In this document: positions 11,083-24,918 of the stretch, one piece after another | Position numbering within the stretch: the stretch's first letter is position 1 | Layout: each line of letters opens with the position of its first letter | Source: Azolla caroliniana | Taxonomy: Eukaryota > Polypodiophyta | DNA: 64,000 nucleotides | Direction of reading: 5' to 3' | Assembly: GCA_043228905.1 (NCBI GenBank) | Contig: JBHGNT010000011.1 | Location: 3,162,001 to 3,226,000, forward strand | Translations under genes and position numbers: made by a program | The notes under the pieces: model-generated | The model's database searches: none | What the model was told of the DNA's origin: nothing | What the model saw: the letters and a program-made list of their open reading frames with translations, nothing else

Positions 11083-14000
11083 ATGGAAGGCGGCAGCAGC
11101 AAGCAGCCGGGGATGATGGTGCTGAATGCGCAGAACTACGCCGACTGGAAGATAAAGATGGAGGATCTGCTCATTGTTCGGGACCTGTATGAACCGATCG
11201 ACAGGTCGGAAATACCCAAGGGGGTACTTGAGACGGAGTGGAGGCTTCTGAACCGGAAAGCCGTTGCAACCATTCGGCAATACGTCGACGTGAGCGTTCT
11301 ACAACACGTGGCGAACGACACCAACGCATATGAGATGTGGAGGAAGCTGTCGGGCCTCTACGAGAGGAAGAATGCGTTGAACCGGACCTCCCTGATGAGA
11401 AAGATAGTGAACCTCAAGTACCGGGACGGCGAGAGTATGGTGGAACACGTAAGCACGTTCATGGGATTCGTGAACCAGCTTGCGGCGATCAAGTTCCCAT
11501 TGGAGGATGCAATGCAAGCCATCATCCTGATGTGTACATTGCCGGACAGCTGGGAGAACTTGGTGGTGACTCTCAGCACCTCCTGCACCGAAGATAACTT
11601 GTCCCTACAAACGGTAAAGACAAGTATTTTGAACGAAGAAGCGCGTCGGAGAGATAAAGAACCGGTTTCTGATCAGAAGATGCTGCTTACCGAATCGGAT
11701 CGGGGAAGACAATGGAACCGGAGTCCGCAAAGACGGGAGAAGTCGGGGACCCGGTCGCAGTCAAGAGGAAGGCCAACATGCTTCCACTGTGGGAAGCCGG
11801 GGCACTTCCGGAAGAATTGTCGGCATTACCGAAAGGACAACGGAGCCGACGACACCGATTCGAAGAAGTCACCGGAGAGAAACGGTGCATACCGGGGAGC
11901 CACGGACCGGAGAGGTCCGGATCGGCGAGGGCAGGACCAGAAAGGAACGACGGCACTCGCGGCAAGTGAAGAAGAGATAATGCTTATTACCGAAGAGAGG
12001 GAGCTGAACCTTGCCGGTGTAGAGATGACCTGGGTGGTCGATTCCGGAGCGTTGTTCCACCTGACCCCGGAGAAGAAATACTTCTCATCCTACACAGCCG
12101 GTGAGCACGGCTGTGTCCGGATGGGAAATGAAGGCACATGCCGGATTGCCGGCATAGGAGACGTGTGGCTGTTGACATCAACCAGATGCAAGATGCTGTT
12201 GAAGGATGTGCGACACGTTCCGGAGGTCAGATTGAACCTGATCTCGGCCGGGAGGCTAGATGATGAAGGCTACACGGGTAGCATCCGGAACGGTGTCATG
12301 AAGTTCAGCAAGGGGAGCCTGATAGTGGCTCGGGCCCGGAAGGTCAACACCCTGTACCTGATGAATTCCCGGCTATGTCCGGAGGAGCTGAACGTGGCAG
12401 CCGACACTGCCGGTGAGCTGTGGCACAAGAGACTGTGCCACATGAGCGAGAAGGGGATGAAGAGGCTTGCAGAAGACAACCTCATTCCAGTGAAGCATGT
12501 GCATCTGGAGAAGTGCACCGATTGCCTGGCCGGTAAGCAGAACCGAACCTCCTTCCACTCAAGGCCACCGACGAGACGTAGCGCACCATTGGAGTTGGTG
12601 CACACTGATGTGTGTCAGGTAGAAACGAAGTCACATGGCGGAGCCCAGTACTTCGTGACTTTCATTGATGATCACAGCCGGAAGCTGTGGACGGCGCCGT
12701 TGAAGACAAAGGACCAAGTGTTGTCCGTCTTCAAAGAACTCCACGCGAGAGTGGAAAGAGAATCCGGCAAGAAGCTGAAATCGATACGAGCGGATAACGG
12801 AGGGGAATACCGGGGGCAGTTCCAGGAGTACTGTCGCTCGAAGGGAATCCGGCTCGAGTTTACTGTGCCGAAGACGCCAGAACTAAACGGGCTGGCCGAG
12901 AGGATGAACCGGACCATAATGGAGAGGGTCCGGAGTATGCTGGCGCATGCGAAATTACCCAAGGGGTTTTGGGCTGAGGCAATGTCGACGGCGACATACG
13001 TGATAAACAGCTCACCCTCAGTACCTTTGGACGGAGACACGCCGCAAAAAGTGTGGACCGGTAAGGAAGTGTCCTACCGGCATCTGAAGGTGTTCGGGTG
13101 TCTCGCATACGTGCATGTGGCAAAGGACCGGAGAGGAAAGCTAGATCCAAAGACCCGGCCATGCATATTCCTCGGTTACGGCGACGACGAGTTCGGCTAC
13201 CGAGTATGGGACCCGGTCGACAAGAAGATATTCAGGAGTCGAGACATCATCTTCATGGAGGACAAGACACTCGCCGACTGGGAGTCGGAGAAGAAGATGA
13301 AGAGCTCCAAGTCGACCGGTGAGGATCAACTCTACGAGGAGCAGTCCCGACCGGCAAGGGACCGGTTAACACTCAAGGATCCGGCCGAAGACTATGAAGA
13401 AACAGAACCGGCCGAAGAAGATGAAAATGATACCGGAACCGGCCCCGATCCCGAAATGGATTCAGATGAAGAAGAATCGGAAGAACCGGTTACCGAAGCT
13501 CCGGAACGGAGATATCCTCTAAGAGAGAGAAGGGCCCCCCGGAGATTTCCGGAACCAGAGCACGTGTTGCTAACCGACGAAGGGGAGCCGGAGAGCTTTG
13601 AAGAAGCAAAGCATGACACCCAGAGCCGCAGGTGGTTGAGTGCCATGCAGGACGAGATGGATTCCCTGCATGAGAACCACACATATGAACTTGTGGAGTT
13701 GCCGAAAGGAAAGCGGGCACTTCGAAACAAGTGGGTGTTCAAGCTGAAACCGGGAGATGCCGGAAACCCCCCGAGATACAAAGCCAGGATCGTGGTGAAG
13801 GGGTTTCAGCAGAAGAAGGGCGTCGACTTCGACGAGATATTCGCCCCGGTAGTGAAGATGACCTCCATCCGGACGGTGCTGAGCATAGCGGCAAGCATGG
13901 ACCTCGAGGTAGAACAGATGGACGTGAAGACGGCATTCCTTCACGGTGACCTCGAAGAAGAGATCTACATGCAGCAACCGGAAGGATTCGAGAAGAAAGG

Positions 14001-15156
14001 GAAGGAGCACCTGGTATGTCGGTTGAAGAAGAGCCTTTACGGACTGAAGCAGGCTCCCCGGCAATGGTACCGGAAGTTCGACTCCTTCATGAACGACGAA
14101 GGGTACCACAAAACGCAGTCTGATCACTGCGTGTTTGTGAAGAAGTTCGAAGGAGGAGACTCTCTAATACTCCTCCTGTACGTGGACGACATGTTGATCG
14201 TCGGACGGGACCAGGTCAAGATACGGACGCTGAAGAAAGCGCTTCACCGAACCTTCTCAATGAAGGACCTGGGTCCGGCGAGGCAAATATTAGGGATGCA
14301 CATCATCTGGGACCGGAAGAAGAAGCAGTTGTGGCTGTCACAGGAGAAGTACGTGACAAAGGTGCTTCACCGGTTCAACATGTCGGAAGCAAGACCGGTC
14401 GGGTCAACCCTCCCGGGAAACTGCAAGTTGTCCAGCAAGCAAAGCCCCAAGACAAAGGCTGAGAAGGAGGACATGATGAAAGTACCATATGCCTCTGCCG
14501 TCGGAAGCTTAATGTACGCAATGGTGTGTACAAGACCGGACATAGGATATGCAGTTGGAGTGGTGAGCCGGTACATGAGCAATCCCGGCAAAGAGCACTG
14601 GAACGCGGTCAAGTGGATACTCCGATACCTGAAGGGCACGGCAAACGTGTGCCTCCGATTCGGCTCCGGTAAGCCCGAATTCGACGGCTTTACCGATTCG
14701 GATATGTCGGCTGATGCAGATACCAGCCGGTCCACATCAGGGTATGTGATGACGTATGCAGGTGGAGCTGTTTCGTGGCAGTCGAGGCTGCAGAAGACGG
14801 TTGCGTTGTCAACCACGGAGGCGGAGTACATGGCGGCTGTTGAAGCCGGCAAGGAAATAATATGGATGAAGGACTTCATTAGAGAGCTCGGTATCCATCA
14901 GGAGGAGTACCGACTCTACTGCGACAGTCAGAGTGCCATCCACCTTGCGAAGAACGCGGCTTATCACTCCCGGACGAAGCACATCCAGTGAAGATATCAC
15001 TGGATCCGGGAAAGGATAGAAGACAAGGAGTTCGTGCTGACGAAGGTCCACACGGACGAGAACGGGTCGGATATGCTGACCAAGGTGCTCACACCCGACA
15101 AGCTGGAAGCATGCCGGAAGAGGATCGGACTGGAGAGACATCCCATGCCGAAGTGA
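11083..15156 (+). CDS. Copia E1 gag-pol polyprotein, near intact
   Basis: The frame is open from ATG 11083 to a TGA at 14989-14991 (1302 residues) and then for 54 more codons to TGA 15154-15156. I chose ATG 11083 because the upstream in-frame ATG at 11026 lies inside the LTR. The domain order is gag (UBN2-like), a CCHC zinc knuckle CFHCGKPGHFRKNC near residue 233, aspartic protease VVDSGALFHL near 320, GAG-pre-integrase with HKRLCH and CTDCLAGK, and integrase with HTD, ADNGGEY and ELNGLAERMN. Reverse transcriptase follows with LLYVDDML near 1033, then RNase H with GFTDSD, TTEAEY and YCDSQSA. The only lesion seen is the TGA after TKHIQ, which removes RYHWIRERIEDKE and the rest of the RNase H tail. 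The nested copies share it. Confidence 0.92.
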
Positions 15157-15166
15157 AGGGGGAGTT

Positions 15167-15280
15167 TGTTGGGATTTCGGTCCCTCCGGATGGGATGCCC
15201 GGAGATGAATGACGGCAAGCCCGGTTGCGGTTACGGAGCCGGATGATGAAGACCCTGGCTACGGAGCCGGATGATGAAGA
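15167..15280 (+). repeat. E1 3' LTR, first 114 bp (interrupted)
   Basis: It begins TGTTGGGATT directly after the polypurine tract GAAGGGGGAGTT. It stops at GATGAAGA, where the nested copies start. The LTR resumes at 25568. The last five bases, GAAGA, are repeated at 25563-25567 as the target duplication of the nested insertion. Confidence 0.9.
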
Positions 15281-15924
15281 TGTTGGGATTTCGGTCCCTC
15301 CGGATGGGATGTCCGGAGATGAATGACGGCAAGCCCGGTTGCGGTTACGGAGCCGGATGATGAAGACCCCGGTTACGGAACCGGATGATGAAGACCCCGG
15401 TTACGGAGCCGGATGATGAAGACCCCGGTTACGGAACCGGATGATGAAGACCCCGGTTACGGAACCGGATGATGAATGTACCCGGAGAGAGATCCGGATG
15501 CGGAGACATATTTGTGAATATGTTTGCCAAGAGCCCTTGAGGCTATATTTGTAAATAGCCCGAAAGTCATATGTGTATAAATATGACTTAGGGCAAACAG
15601 TTTTATGTTGTTGCTTATTTTTCATGAGAAGCGAGAGCAGCCGAGAGAGAGAGTGAGAGACGAAGAGGTCGTTGCCTCTGTGTATTACCGCCGCCTGTGG
15701 CGAAGACAGTGAGCTCAAGGTTGTTGCCTTGTAGCTTCACCAGTGTACATCCCTGTTCATAGTGATAGTTGGAGTTTGAGGACTCCCGTGGTTTTTCCCA
15801 TTTAGGGTTTTCCACGTAAAACATCCAGTGTACCTTTCTCTCTATTGTTTTGTGCATTTTCTATTTCCTGTTTTCTGTGAGTTGATCCCATTCCTCGGTT
15901 GTGGCCGAGCACTGTTTTTCAACA
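15281..15924 (+). repeat. LTR of nested copia, copy 1 (644 bp)
   Basis: It begins TGTTGGGATT and ends TTTTTCAACA. It appears identical to the LTRs at 20157-20800 and 24919-25562. It differs from the E1 LTR in U3 and U5 details and in minisatellite composition. Confidence 0.92.
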
Positions 15925-15955
15925 AACTGGTATCAGAGCGACGGTAACACAGAAA

Positions 15956-18900
15956 ATGGAAGGCGGCGGTAGTGGGCCTCCGGGCATGATGGTGCTGAAC
16001 GCGCAGAACTACGCCGACTGGAAGATAAAGATGGAGGATCTGCTCATTGTTCGGGACCTGTATGAACCGATCGACAGGTCGGAAATACCCAAGGGGGTAC
16101 TTGAGACGGAGTGGAGGCTTCTGAACCGGAAAGCCGTTGCAACCATTCGGCAATACGTCGACGTGAGCGTTCTACAACACGTGGCGAACGACACCAACGC
16201 ATATGAGATGTGGAGGAAGCTGTCGGGCCTCTACGAGAGGAAGAATGCGTTGAACCGGACCTCCCTGATGAGAAAGATAGTGAACCTCAAGTACCGGGAC
16301 GGCGAAAGTATGGTGGAACACGTAAGCACGTTCATGGGATTCGTGAACCAGCTTGCGGCGATTAAGTTCCCGTTGGAGGATGCAATGCAAGCCATCATCC
16401 TGATGTGTACATTGCCGGAAAGCTGGGAGAACTTGGTGGTGACTCTCAGCACCTCCTGCACGGAAGATAACTTGTCCCTACAAACGGTAAAGACAAGTAT
16501 TTTGAACGAAGAAGCGCGTCGGAGAGATAAAGAACCGGTCTCCGACTCGAAGGCGCTGCTTACCGAATCGGATCGGGGAAGACAATGGCACCGGAGTCCG
16601 CAAAGACGAGAGAAGTCGGGGACCCGGTCGCAGTCAAGAGGAAGGCCCACATGCTTCCACTGTGGGAAGCCGGGGCACTTCCGGAAGAATTGTCGGCATT
16701 ACCGAAAGGACAACGGAGCCGACGACACCGATTCGAAGAAGTCACCGGAGAGAAACGGTGCATACCGGGGAGCCACAGACCGGAGAGGTCCGGATCGGCG
16801 AGGGCAGGACCAGAAAGGAACGACGGCACTCGCGGCAAGTGAAGAAGAGATAATGCTTATTACCGAAGAGAGGGAGCTGAACCTTGCCGGTGTAGAGATG
16901 ACCTGGGTGGTCGATTCCGGAGCGTTGTTCCACCTGACCCCGGAGAAGAAATACTTCTCATCCTACACAGCCGGTGAGCACGGCTGTGTCCGGATGGGAA
17001 ATGAAGGCACATGCCGGATTGCCGGCATAGGAGACGTGTGGCTGTTGACATCAACCAGATGCAAGATGCTGTTGAAGGATGTTCGACACGTTCCGGAGGT
17101 TCGATTGAACCTGATTTCGGCCGGGAGGCTAGACGATGAAGGCTACACGGGTAGCATCCGGAACGGTGTCATGAAGTTCAGCAAGGGGAGCCTGATAGTG
17201 GCTCGGGCCCGGAAGGTCAACACCCTGTACCTGATGAATTCCCGGCTATGTCCGGAGGAGCTGAACGTGGCAGCCGACACTGCCGGTGAGCTGTGGCACA
17301 AGAGACTGTGCCACATGAGCGAGAAGGGGATGAAGAGGCTTGCAGAAGACAACCTCATTCCAGTGAAGCATGTGCATCTGGAGAAGTGCACCGATTGCCT
17401 GGCCGGTAAGCAGAACCGAACCTCCTTCCACTCAAGGCCACCGACGAGACGTAGCGCACCATTGGAGTTGGTGCACACTGATGTGTGTCAGGTAGAAACG
17501 AAGTCACATGGCGGAGCCCAGTACTTCGTGACTTTCATTGATGATCACAGCCGGAAGCTGTGGACGGCGCCGTTGAAGACAAAGGACCAAGTGTTGTCCG
17601 TCTTCAAAGAACTCCACGCGAGAGTGGAAAGAGAATCCGGCAAGAAGCTGAAAGCGATACGAGCGGATAACGGAGGGGAATACCGGGGGCAGTTCTAGGA
17701 GTACTGTCGCTCGAAGGGAATCCGGCTCGAGTTTACTGTGCCGAAGACGCCGGAACTGAACGGGCTGGCCGAGAGGATGAACCGGACCATAATGGAGAGG
17801 GTCCGGAGTATGCTGGCGCATGCGAAATTACCCAAGGGGTTTTGGGCTGAGGCGATGTCGACGGCGACATACGTGATAAACAGATCACCCTCAGTACCTT
17901 TGGACGGAGACACGCCGCAGAGAGTGTGGACCGGTAGGGAAGTATCCTACCGGCATCTGAAGGTGTTCGGGTGTCTCGCATACGTGCATGTGGCAAAGGA
18001 CCGGAGAGGAAAGCTAGATCCAAAGACCCGGCCATGCATATTCCTCGGTTACGGTGACGACGAGTTCGGCTACCGAGTATGGGACCCGGTCGACAAGAAG
18101 ATATTCAGGAGTCGAGACATCATCTTCATGGAGGACAAGACACTCGCCGACTGGGAGTCGGAGAAGAAGATGAAGAGCTCAAAGTCGACCGGTGAGGATC
18201 AACTCTACGAGGAGCAGTCCCGACCGGCAAGGGACCGGTTAGCACTCGAGGATCCGGCCGAAGACGGTGAAGAAACAGAACCGGCCGAAGAAGATGAAAA
18301 TGATACCGGAACCGGCCCCGATCCCGAAATGGATTCCGATGAAGAAGAAGAATCGGAAGAACCGGTTACCGAAGCTCCCGAACGGAGATATCCTCTAAGA
18401 GAGAGAAGGGCCCCCCGGAGATTTCCGGAACCAGAGCACGTGCTGCTAACAGACGAGGGGGAGCCGGAAAGTTTTGAAGAAGCAAAACATGACACCCAGA
18501 GCCGCAGGTGGTCGAGTGCCATGCAGGACGAGATGGATTCCCTGCATGAGAATCACACATATGAACTTGTGGAGTTGCCGAAAGGAAAGCGGGCACTTCG
18601 AAACAAGTGGGTGTTCAAGCTGAAACCGGGAGATGCCGGAAACCCCCCGAGATACAAAGCCAGGATCGTGGTGAAGGGGTTTCAGCAAAAGAAGGGCGTC
18701 GACTTCGACGAGATATTTGCCCCGGTAGTAAAGATGACCTCCATCCGGACGGTGCTGAGCATAGCGGCAAGCATGGACCTCGAGGTAGAACAGATGGACG
18801 TGAAGACGGCATTCCTTCACGGCGACCTCGATGAAGAGATCTACATGCAGCAACCGGAAGGATTCGAGAAGAAAGGGAAGGAGCACCTGGTATGCCGGTT

Positions 18901-20032
18901 GAAGAAGAGCCTTTACGGACTGAAGCAGGCTCCCCGGCAATGGTACCGGAAGTTCGACTCCTTCATGACCGACGAAGGGTACCACAAAACGCAGTCTGAC
19001 CACTGCGTGTTTGTGAAGAAGTTCGAAGGAGGAGACTCTCTAATACTCCTCTTGTACGTGGACGACATGTTGATCGTCGGACGGGACCAGGTCAAGATAC
19101 GGATGCTGAAGAAGGCTCTTCACCGAACCTTCTCAATGAAGGACTTGGGTCCGGCGAGACAAATACTAGGGATGCACATCATCCGGGACCGGAGCAAGAA
19201 GCAGTTGTGGCTGTCACAGGAGAAGTACGTGACAAAGGTGATTCAACGGTTCAACATGTCGGAAGCAAGACCGGTCGGATCAACCCTCCCGGCAAACTGC
19301 AAGCTGTCCAGCAAGCAAAGCCCCAGGACAAAGGCTGAGAAAGAGGACATGATGAAAGTACCATATGCCTCTGTTGTCGGAAGCTTGATGTACGCAATGG
19401 TGTGTACAAGACCAGACATTGGATACGCAGTCGGAGTGGTGAGCCGGTACATGAGCAATCCCGGCAAAGAGCACTGGAACGCGGTCAAGTGGATACTCCG
19501 ATACCTGAAGGGCACGGCAAACGTGTGCCTCCGATTCGGCTCCGGTAAGCCCGAATTCGACGGCTTTACCGATTCGGATATGTCGGCTGATGCAGATACC
19601 AGCCGGTCCACATCAGGGTATGTGATGACGTATGCAGGTGGAGCTGTTTCGTGGCAGTCGAGGCTGCAGAAGACGGTTGCGTTGTCAACCACGGAGGCGG
19701 AGTACATGGCGGCTGTTGAAGCCGGCAAGGAAATAATATGGATGAAGGACTTCATTAGAGAGCTCGGTATCCATCAGGAGGAGTACCGACTCTACTGCGA
19801 CAGTCAGAGTGCCATCCACCTTGCGAAGAACGCGGCTTATCACTCCCGGACGAAGCACATCCAGTGAAGATATCACTGGATCCGGGAAAGGATAGAAGAC
19901 AAGGAGTTCGTGCTGACGAAGGTCCACACGGACGAGAACGGGTCGGATATGCTGACCAAGGTGCTCACACCCGACAAGCTGGAAGCATGCCGGAAGAGGA
20001 TCGGACTGGAGAGACATCCCATGCCGAAGTGA
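15956..20032 (+). pseudogene. Chimeric middle copia gag-pol (nonsense at 17696)
   Basis: The polyprotein has the same domain order as E1, starting at ATG 15956. A single TAG at 17696-17698, just after the integrase ADNGGEYRGQF block, truncates it. The other two copies have CAG there, so it is a C-to-T change. The frame is then open again to the shared TGA at 19865-19867 and on to 20032. Marker bases match the right-hand copy up to 19432 and match E1 from 19474 onward, so this copy is a recombinant of the two. The integrase-RT part may be read internally from 17738 but would lack gag. Confidence 0.9.
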
Positions 20033-20042
20033 AGGGGGAGTT

Positions 20043-20156
20043 TGTTGGGATTTCGGTCCCTCCGGATGGGATGCCCGGAGATGAATGACGGCAAGCCCGG
20101 TTGCGGTTACGGAGCCGGATGATGAAGACCCTGGCTACGGAGCCGGATGATGAAGA
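20043..20156 (+). repeat. Duplicated 114-bp E1 LTR stub
   Basis: It appears identical to 15167-15280 and lies exactly 4876 bp downstream of it. A stub of E1 LTR directly next to a full nested LTR cannot come from a fresh insertion. It marks the unit duplicated by unequal recombination. Confidence 0.9.
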
Positions 20157-20800
20157 TGTTGGGATTTCGGTCCCTCCGGATGGGATGTCCGGAGATGAAT
20201 GACGGCAAGCCCGGTTGCGGTTACGGAGCCGGATGATGAAGACCCCGGTTACGGAACCGGATGATGAAGACCCCGGTTACGGAGCCGGATGATGAAGACC
20301 CCGGTTACGGAACCGGATGATGAAGACCCCGGTTACGGAACCGGATGATGAATGTACCCGGAGAGAGATCCGGATGCGGAGACATATTTGTGAATATGTT
20401 TGCCAAGAGCCCTTGAGGCTATATTTGTAAATAGCCCGAAAGTCATATGTGTATAAATATGACTTAGGGCAAACAGTTTTATGTTGTTGCTTATTTTTCA
20501 TGAGAAGCGAGAGCAGCCGAGAGAGAGAGTGAGAGACGAAGAGGTCGTTGCCTCTGTGTATTACCGCCGCCTGTGGCGAAGACAGTGAGCTCAAGGTTGT
20601 TGCCTTGTAGCTTCACCAGTGTACATCCCTGTTCATAGTGATAGTTGGAGTTTGAGGACTCCCGTGGTTTTTCCCATTTAGGGTTTTCCACGTAAAACAT
20701 CCAGTGTACCTTTCTCTCTATTGTTTTGTGCATTTTCTATTTCCTGTTTTCTGTGAGTTGATCCCATTCCTCGGTTGTGGCCGAGCACTGTTTTTCAACA
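20157..20800 (+). repeat. LTR of nested copia, copy 2 (644 bp)
   Basis: This is the 5' LTR of the right-hand full element. It is indistinguishable by eye from 15281-15924 and 24919-25562. Confidence 0.92.
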
Positions 20801-20831
20801 AACTGGTATCAGAGCGACGGTAACACAGAAA

Positions 20832-23800
20832 ATGGAAGGCGGCGGTAGTGGGCCTCCGGGCATGATGGTGCTGAACGCGCAGAACTACGCCGACTGGAAG
20901 ATAAAGATGGAGGATCTGCTCATTGTTCGGGACCTGTATGAACCGATCGACAGGTCGGAAATACCCAAGGGGGTACTTGAGACGGAGTGGAGGCTTCTGA
21001 ACCGGAAAGCCGTTGCAACCATTCGGCAATACGTCGACGTGAGCGTTCTACAACACGTGGCGAACGACACCAACGCATATGAGATGTGGAGGAAGCTGTC
21101 GGGCCTCTACGAGAGGAAGAATGCGTTGAACCGGACCTCCCTGATGAGAAAGATAGTGAACCTCAAGTACCGGGACGGCGAAAGTATGGTGGAACACGTA
21201 AGCACGTTCATGGGATTCGTGAACCAGCTTGCGGCGATTAAGTTCCCGTTGGAGGATGCAATGCAAGCCATCATCCTGATGTGTACATTGCCGGAAAGCT
21301 GGGAGAACTTGGTGGTGACTCTCAGCACCTCCTGCACGGAAGATAACTTGTCCCTACAAACGGTAAAGACAAGTATTTTGAACGAAGAAGCGCGTCGGAG
21401 AGATAAAGAACCGGTCTCCGACTCGAAGGCGCTGCTTACCGAATCGGATCGGGGAAGACAATGGCACCGGAGTCCGCAAAGACGAGAGAAGTCGGGGACC
21501 CGGTCGCAGTCAAGAGGAAGGCCCACATGCTTCCACTGTGGGAAGCCGGGGCACTTCCGGAAGAATTGTCGGCATTACCGAAAGGACAACGGAGCCGACG
21601 ACACCGATTCGAAGAAGTCACCGGAGAGAAACGGTGCATACCGGGGAGCCACAGACCGGAGAGGTCCGGATCGGCGAGGGCAGGACCAGAAAGGAACGAC
21701 GGCACTCGCGGCAAGTGAAGAAGAGATAATGCTTATTACCGAAGAGAGGGAGCTGAACCTTGCCGGTGTAGAGATGACCTGGGTGGTCGATTCCGGAGCG
21801 TTGTTCCACCTGACCCCGGAGAAGAAATACTTCTCATCCTACACAGCCGGTGAGCACGGCTGTGTCCGGATGGGAAATGAAGGCACATGCCGGATTGCCG
21901 GCATAGGAGACGTGTGGCTGTTGACATCAACCAGATGCAAGATGCTGTTGAAGGATGTTCGACACGTTCCGGAGGTTCGATTGAACCTGATTTCGGCCGG
22001 GAGGCTAGACGATGAAGGCTACACGGGTAGCATCCGGAACGGTGTCATGAAGTTCAGCAAGGGGAGCCTGATAGTGGCTCGGGCCCGGAAGGTCAACACC
22101 CTGTACCTGATGAATTCCCGGCTATGTCCGGAGGAGCTGAACGTGGCAGCCGACACTGCCGGTGAGCTGTGGCACAAGAGACTGTGCCACATGAGCGAGA
22201 AGGGGATGAAGAGGCTTGCAGAAGACAACCTCATTCCAGTGAAGCATGTGCATCTGGAGAAGTGCACCGATTGCCTGGCCGGTAAGCAGAACCGAACCTC
22301 CTTCCACTCAAGGCCACCGACGAGACGTAGCGCACCATTGGAGTTGGTGCACACTGATGTGTGTCAGGTAGAAACGAAGTCACATGGCGGAGCCCAGTAC
22401 TTCGTGACTTTCATTGATGATCACAGCCGGAAGCTGTGGACGGCGCCGTTGAAGACAAAGGACCAAGTGTTGTCCGTCTTCAAAGAACTCCACGCGAGAG
22501 TGGAAAGAGAATCCGGCAAGAAGCTGAAAGCGATACGAGCGGATAACGGAGGGGAATACCGGGGGCAGTTCCAGGAGTACTGTCGCTCGAAGGGAATCCG
22601 GCTCGAGTTTACTGTGCCGAAGACGCCGGAACTGAACGGGCTGGCCGAGAGGATGAACCGGACCATAATGGAGAGGGTCCGGAGTATGCTGGCGCATGCG
22701 AAATTACCCAAGGGGTTTTGGGCTGAGGCGATGTCGACGGCGACATACGTGATAAACAGATCACCCTCAGTACCTTTGGACGGAGACACGCCGCAGAGAG
22801 TGTGGACCGGTAGGGAAGTATCCTACCGGCATCTGAAGGTGTTCGGGTGTCTCGCATACGTGCATGTGGCAAAGGACCGGAGAGGAAAGCTAGATCCAAA
22901 GACCCGGCCATGCATATTCCTCGGTTACGGTGACGACGAGTTCGGCTACCGAGTATGGGACCCGGTCGACAAGAAGATATTCAGGAGTCGAGACATCATC
23001 TTCATGGAGGACAAGACACTCGCCGACTGGGAGTCGGAGAAGAAGATGAAGAGCTCAAAGTCGACCGGTGAGGATCAACTCTACGAGGAGCAGTCCCGAC
23101 CGGCAAGGGACCGGTTAGCACTCGAGGATCCGGCCGAAGACGGTGAAGAAACAGAACCGGCCGAAGAAGATGAAAATGATACCGGAACCGGCCCCGATCC
23201 CGAAATGGATTCCGATGAAGAAGAAGAATCGGAAGAACCGGTTACCGAAGCTCCCGAACGGAGATATCCTCTAAGAGAGAGAAGGGCCCCCCGGAGATTT
23301 CCGGAACCAGAGCACGTGCTGCTAACAGACGAGGGGGAGCCGGAAAGTTTTGAAGAAGCAAAACATGACACCCAGAGCCGCAGGTGGTCGAGTGCCATGC
23401 AGGACGAGATGGATTCCCTGCATGAGAATCACACATATGAACTTGTGGAGTTGCCGAAAGGAAAGCGGGCACTTCGAAACAAGTGGGTGTTCAAGCTGAA
23501 ACCGGGAGATGCCGGAAACCCCCCGAGATACAAAGCCAGGATCGTGGTGAAGGGGTTTCAGCAAAAGAAGGGCGTCGACTTCGACGAGATATTTGCCCCG
23601 GTAGTAAAGATGACCTCCATCCGGACGGTGCTGAGCATAGCGGCAAGCATGGACCTCGAGGTAGAACAGATGGACGTGAAGACGGCATTCCTTCACGGCG
23701 ACCTCGATGAAGAGATCTACATGCAGCAACCGGAAGGATTCGAGAAGAAAGGGAAGGAGCACCTGGTATGCCGGTTGAAGAAGAGCCTTTACGGACTGAA

Positions 23801-24908
23801 GCAGGCTCCCCGGCAATGGTACCGGAAGTTCGACTCCTTCATGACCGACGAAGGGTACCACAAAACGCAGTCTGACCACTGCGTGTTTGTGAAGAAGTTC
23901 GAAGGAGGAGACTCTCTAATACTCCTCTTGTACGTGGACGACATGTTGATCGTCGGACGGGACCAGGTCAAGATACGGATGCTGAAGAAGGCTCTTCACC
24001 GAACCTTCTCAATGAAGGACTTGGGTCCGGCGAGACAAATACTAGGGATGCACATCATCCGGGACCGGAGCAAGAAGCAGTTGTGGCTGTCACAGGAGAA
24101 GTACGTGACAAAGGTGCTTCAACGGTTCAACATGTCGGAAGCAAGACCGGTCGGATCAACCCTCCCGGCAAACTGCAAGCTGTCCAGCAAGCAAAGCCCC
24201 AGGACAAAGGCTGAGAAAGAGGACATGATGAAAGTACCATATGCCTCTGTTGTCGGAAGCTTGATGTACGCAATGGTGTGTACAAGACCAGACATTGGAT
24301 ACGCAGTCGGAGTGGTGAGCCGGTACATGAGCAATCCCGGCAAAGAGCATTGGAACGCGGTCAAGTGGATACTCCGATACCTGAAGGGCACGGCAAACGT
24401 GTGCCTCCGATTCGGCTCCGGTAAGCCTGAACTCGACGGCTTCACCGATTCGGATATGTCGGCTGATGCAGATACCAGCCGGTCCACATCAGGGTATGTG
24501 ATGACCTATGCAGGGGGAGCCGTTTCGTGGCAGTCGAGGCTGCAGAAGACGGTTGCGTTGTCAACCACGGAGGCGGAGTACATGGCAGCTGTTGAAGCCG
24601 GCAAGGAAATAATATGGATGAAGGATTTCATTAGAGAGCTCGGTATCCAGCAGGAGGAGTACCGACTCTACTGCGACAGTCAGAGTGCCATCCACCTTGC
24701 GAAGAACGCGGCTTATCACTCCCGGACGAAGCACATCCAGTGAAGATATCACTGGATCCGGGAAAGGATAGAAGACAAGGAGTTCGAGCTGACGAAGGTC
24801 CACACGGACGAGAACGGGTCAGATATGCTGACCAAGGTGCTCACACCCGACAAGCTGGAAGCATGCCGGAAGAGGATCGGACTGGAGAGACATCCCATGC
24901 CGAAGTGA
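20832..24908 (+). CDS. Right-hand copia gag-pol polyprotein, near intact
   Basis: The frame is open from ATG 20832 to TGA 24741-24743, then in frame to TGA 24906-24908. The domains are as in E1: gag, CFHCGKPGHFRKNC zinc knuckle, VVDSGA protease, HKRLCH pre-integrase, DDE integrase with EYRGQFQEYC intact, LLYVDDML reverse transcriptase and RNase H. It carries one more glutamate than E1 in the acidic linker (EEEESEE). It differs from E1 at markers such as FMTDEGY, IIRDRSKKQ, KPELDGF and GIQQEEY. With identical flanking LTRs and no other lesion, this is the most recent and most complete copy. Only the shared TGA in the RNase H tail argues against full function. Confidence 0.92.
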
Positions 24909-24918
24909 AGGGGGAGTT

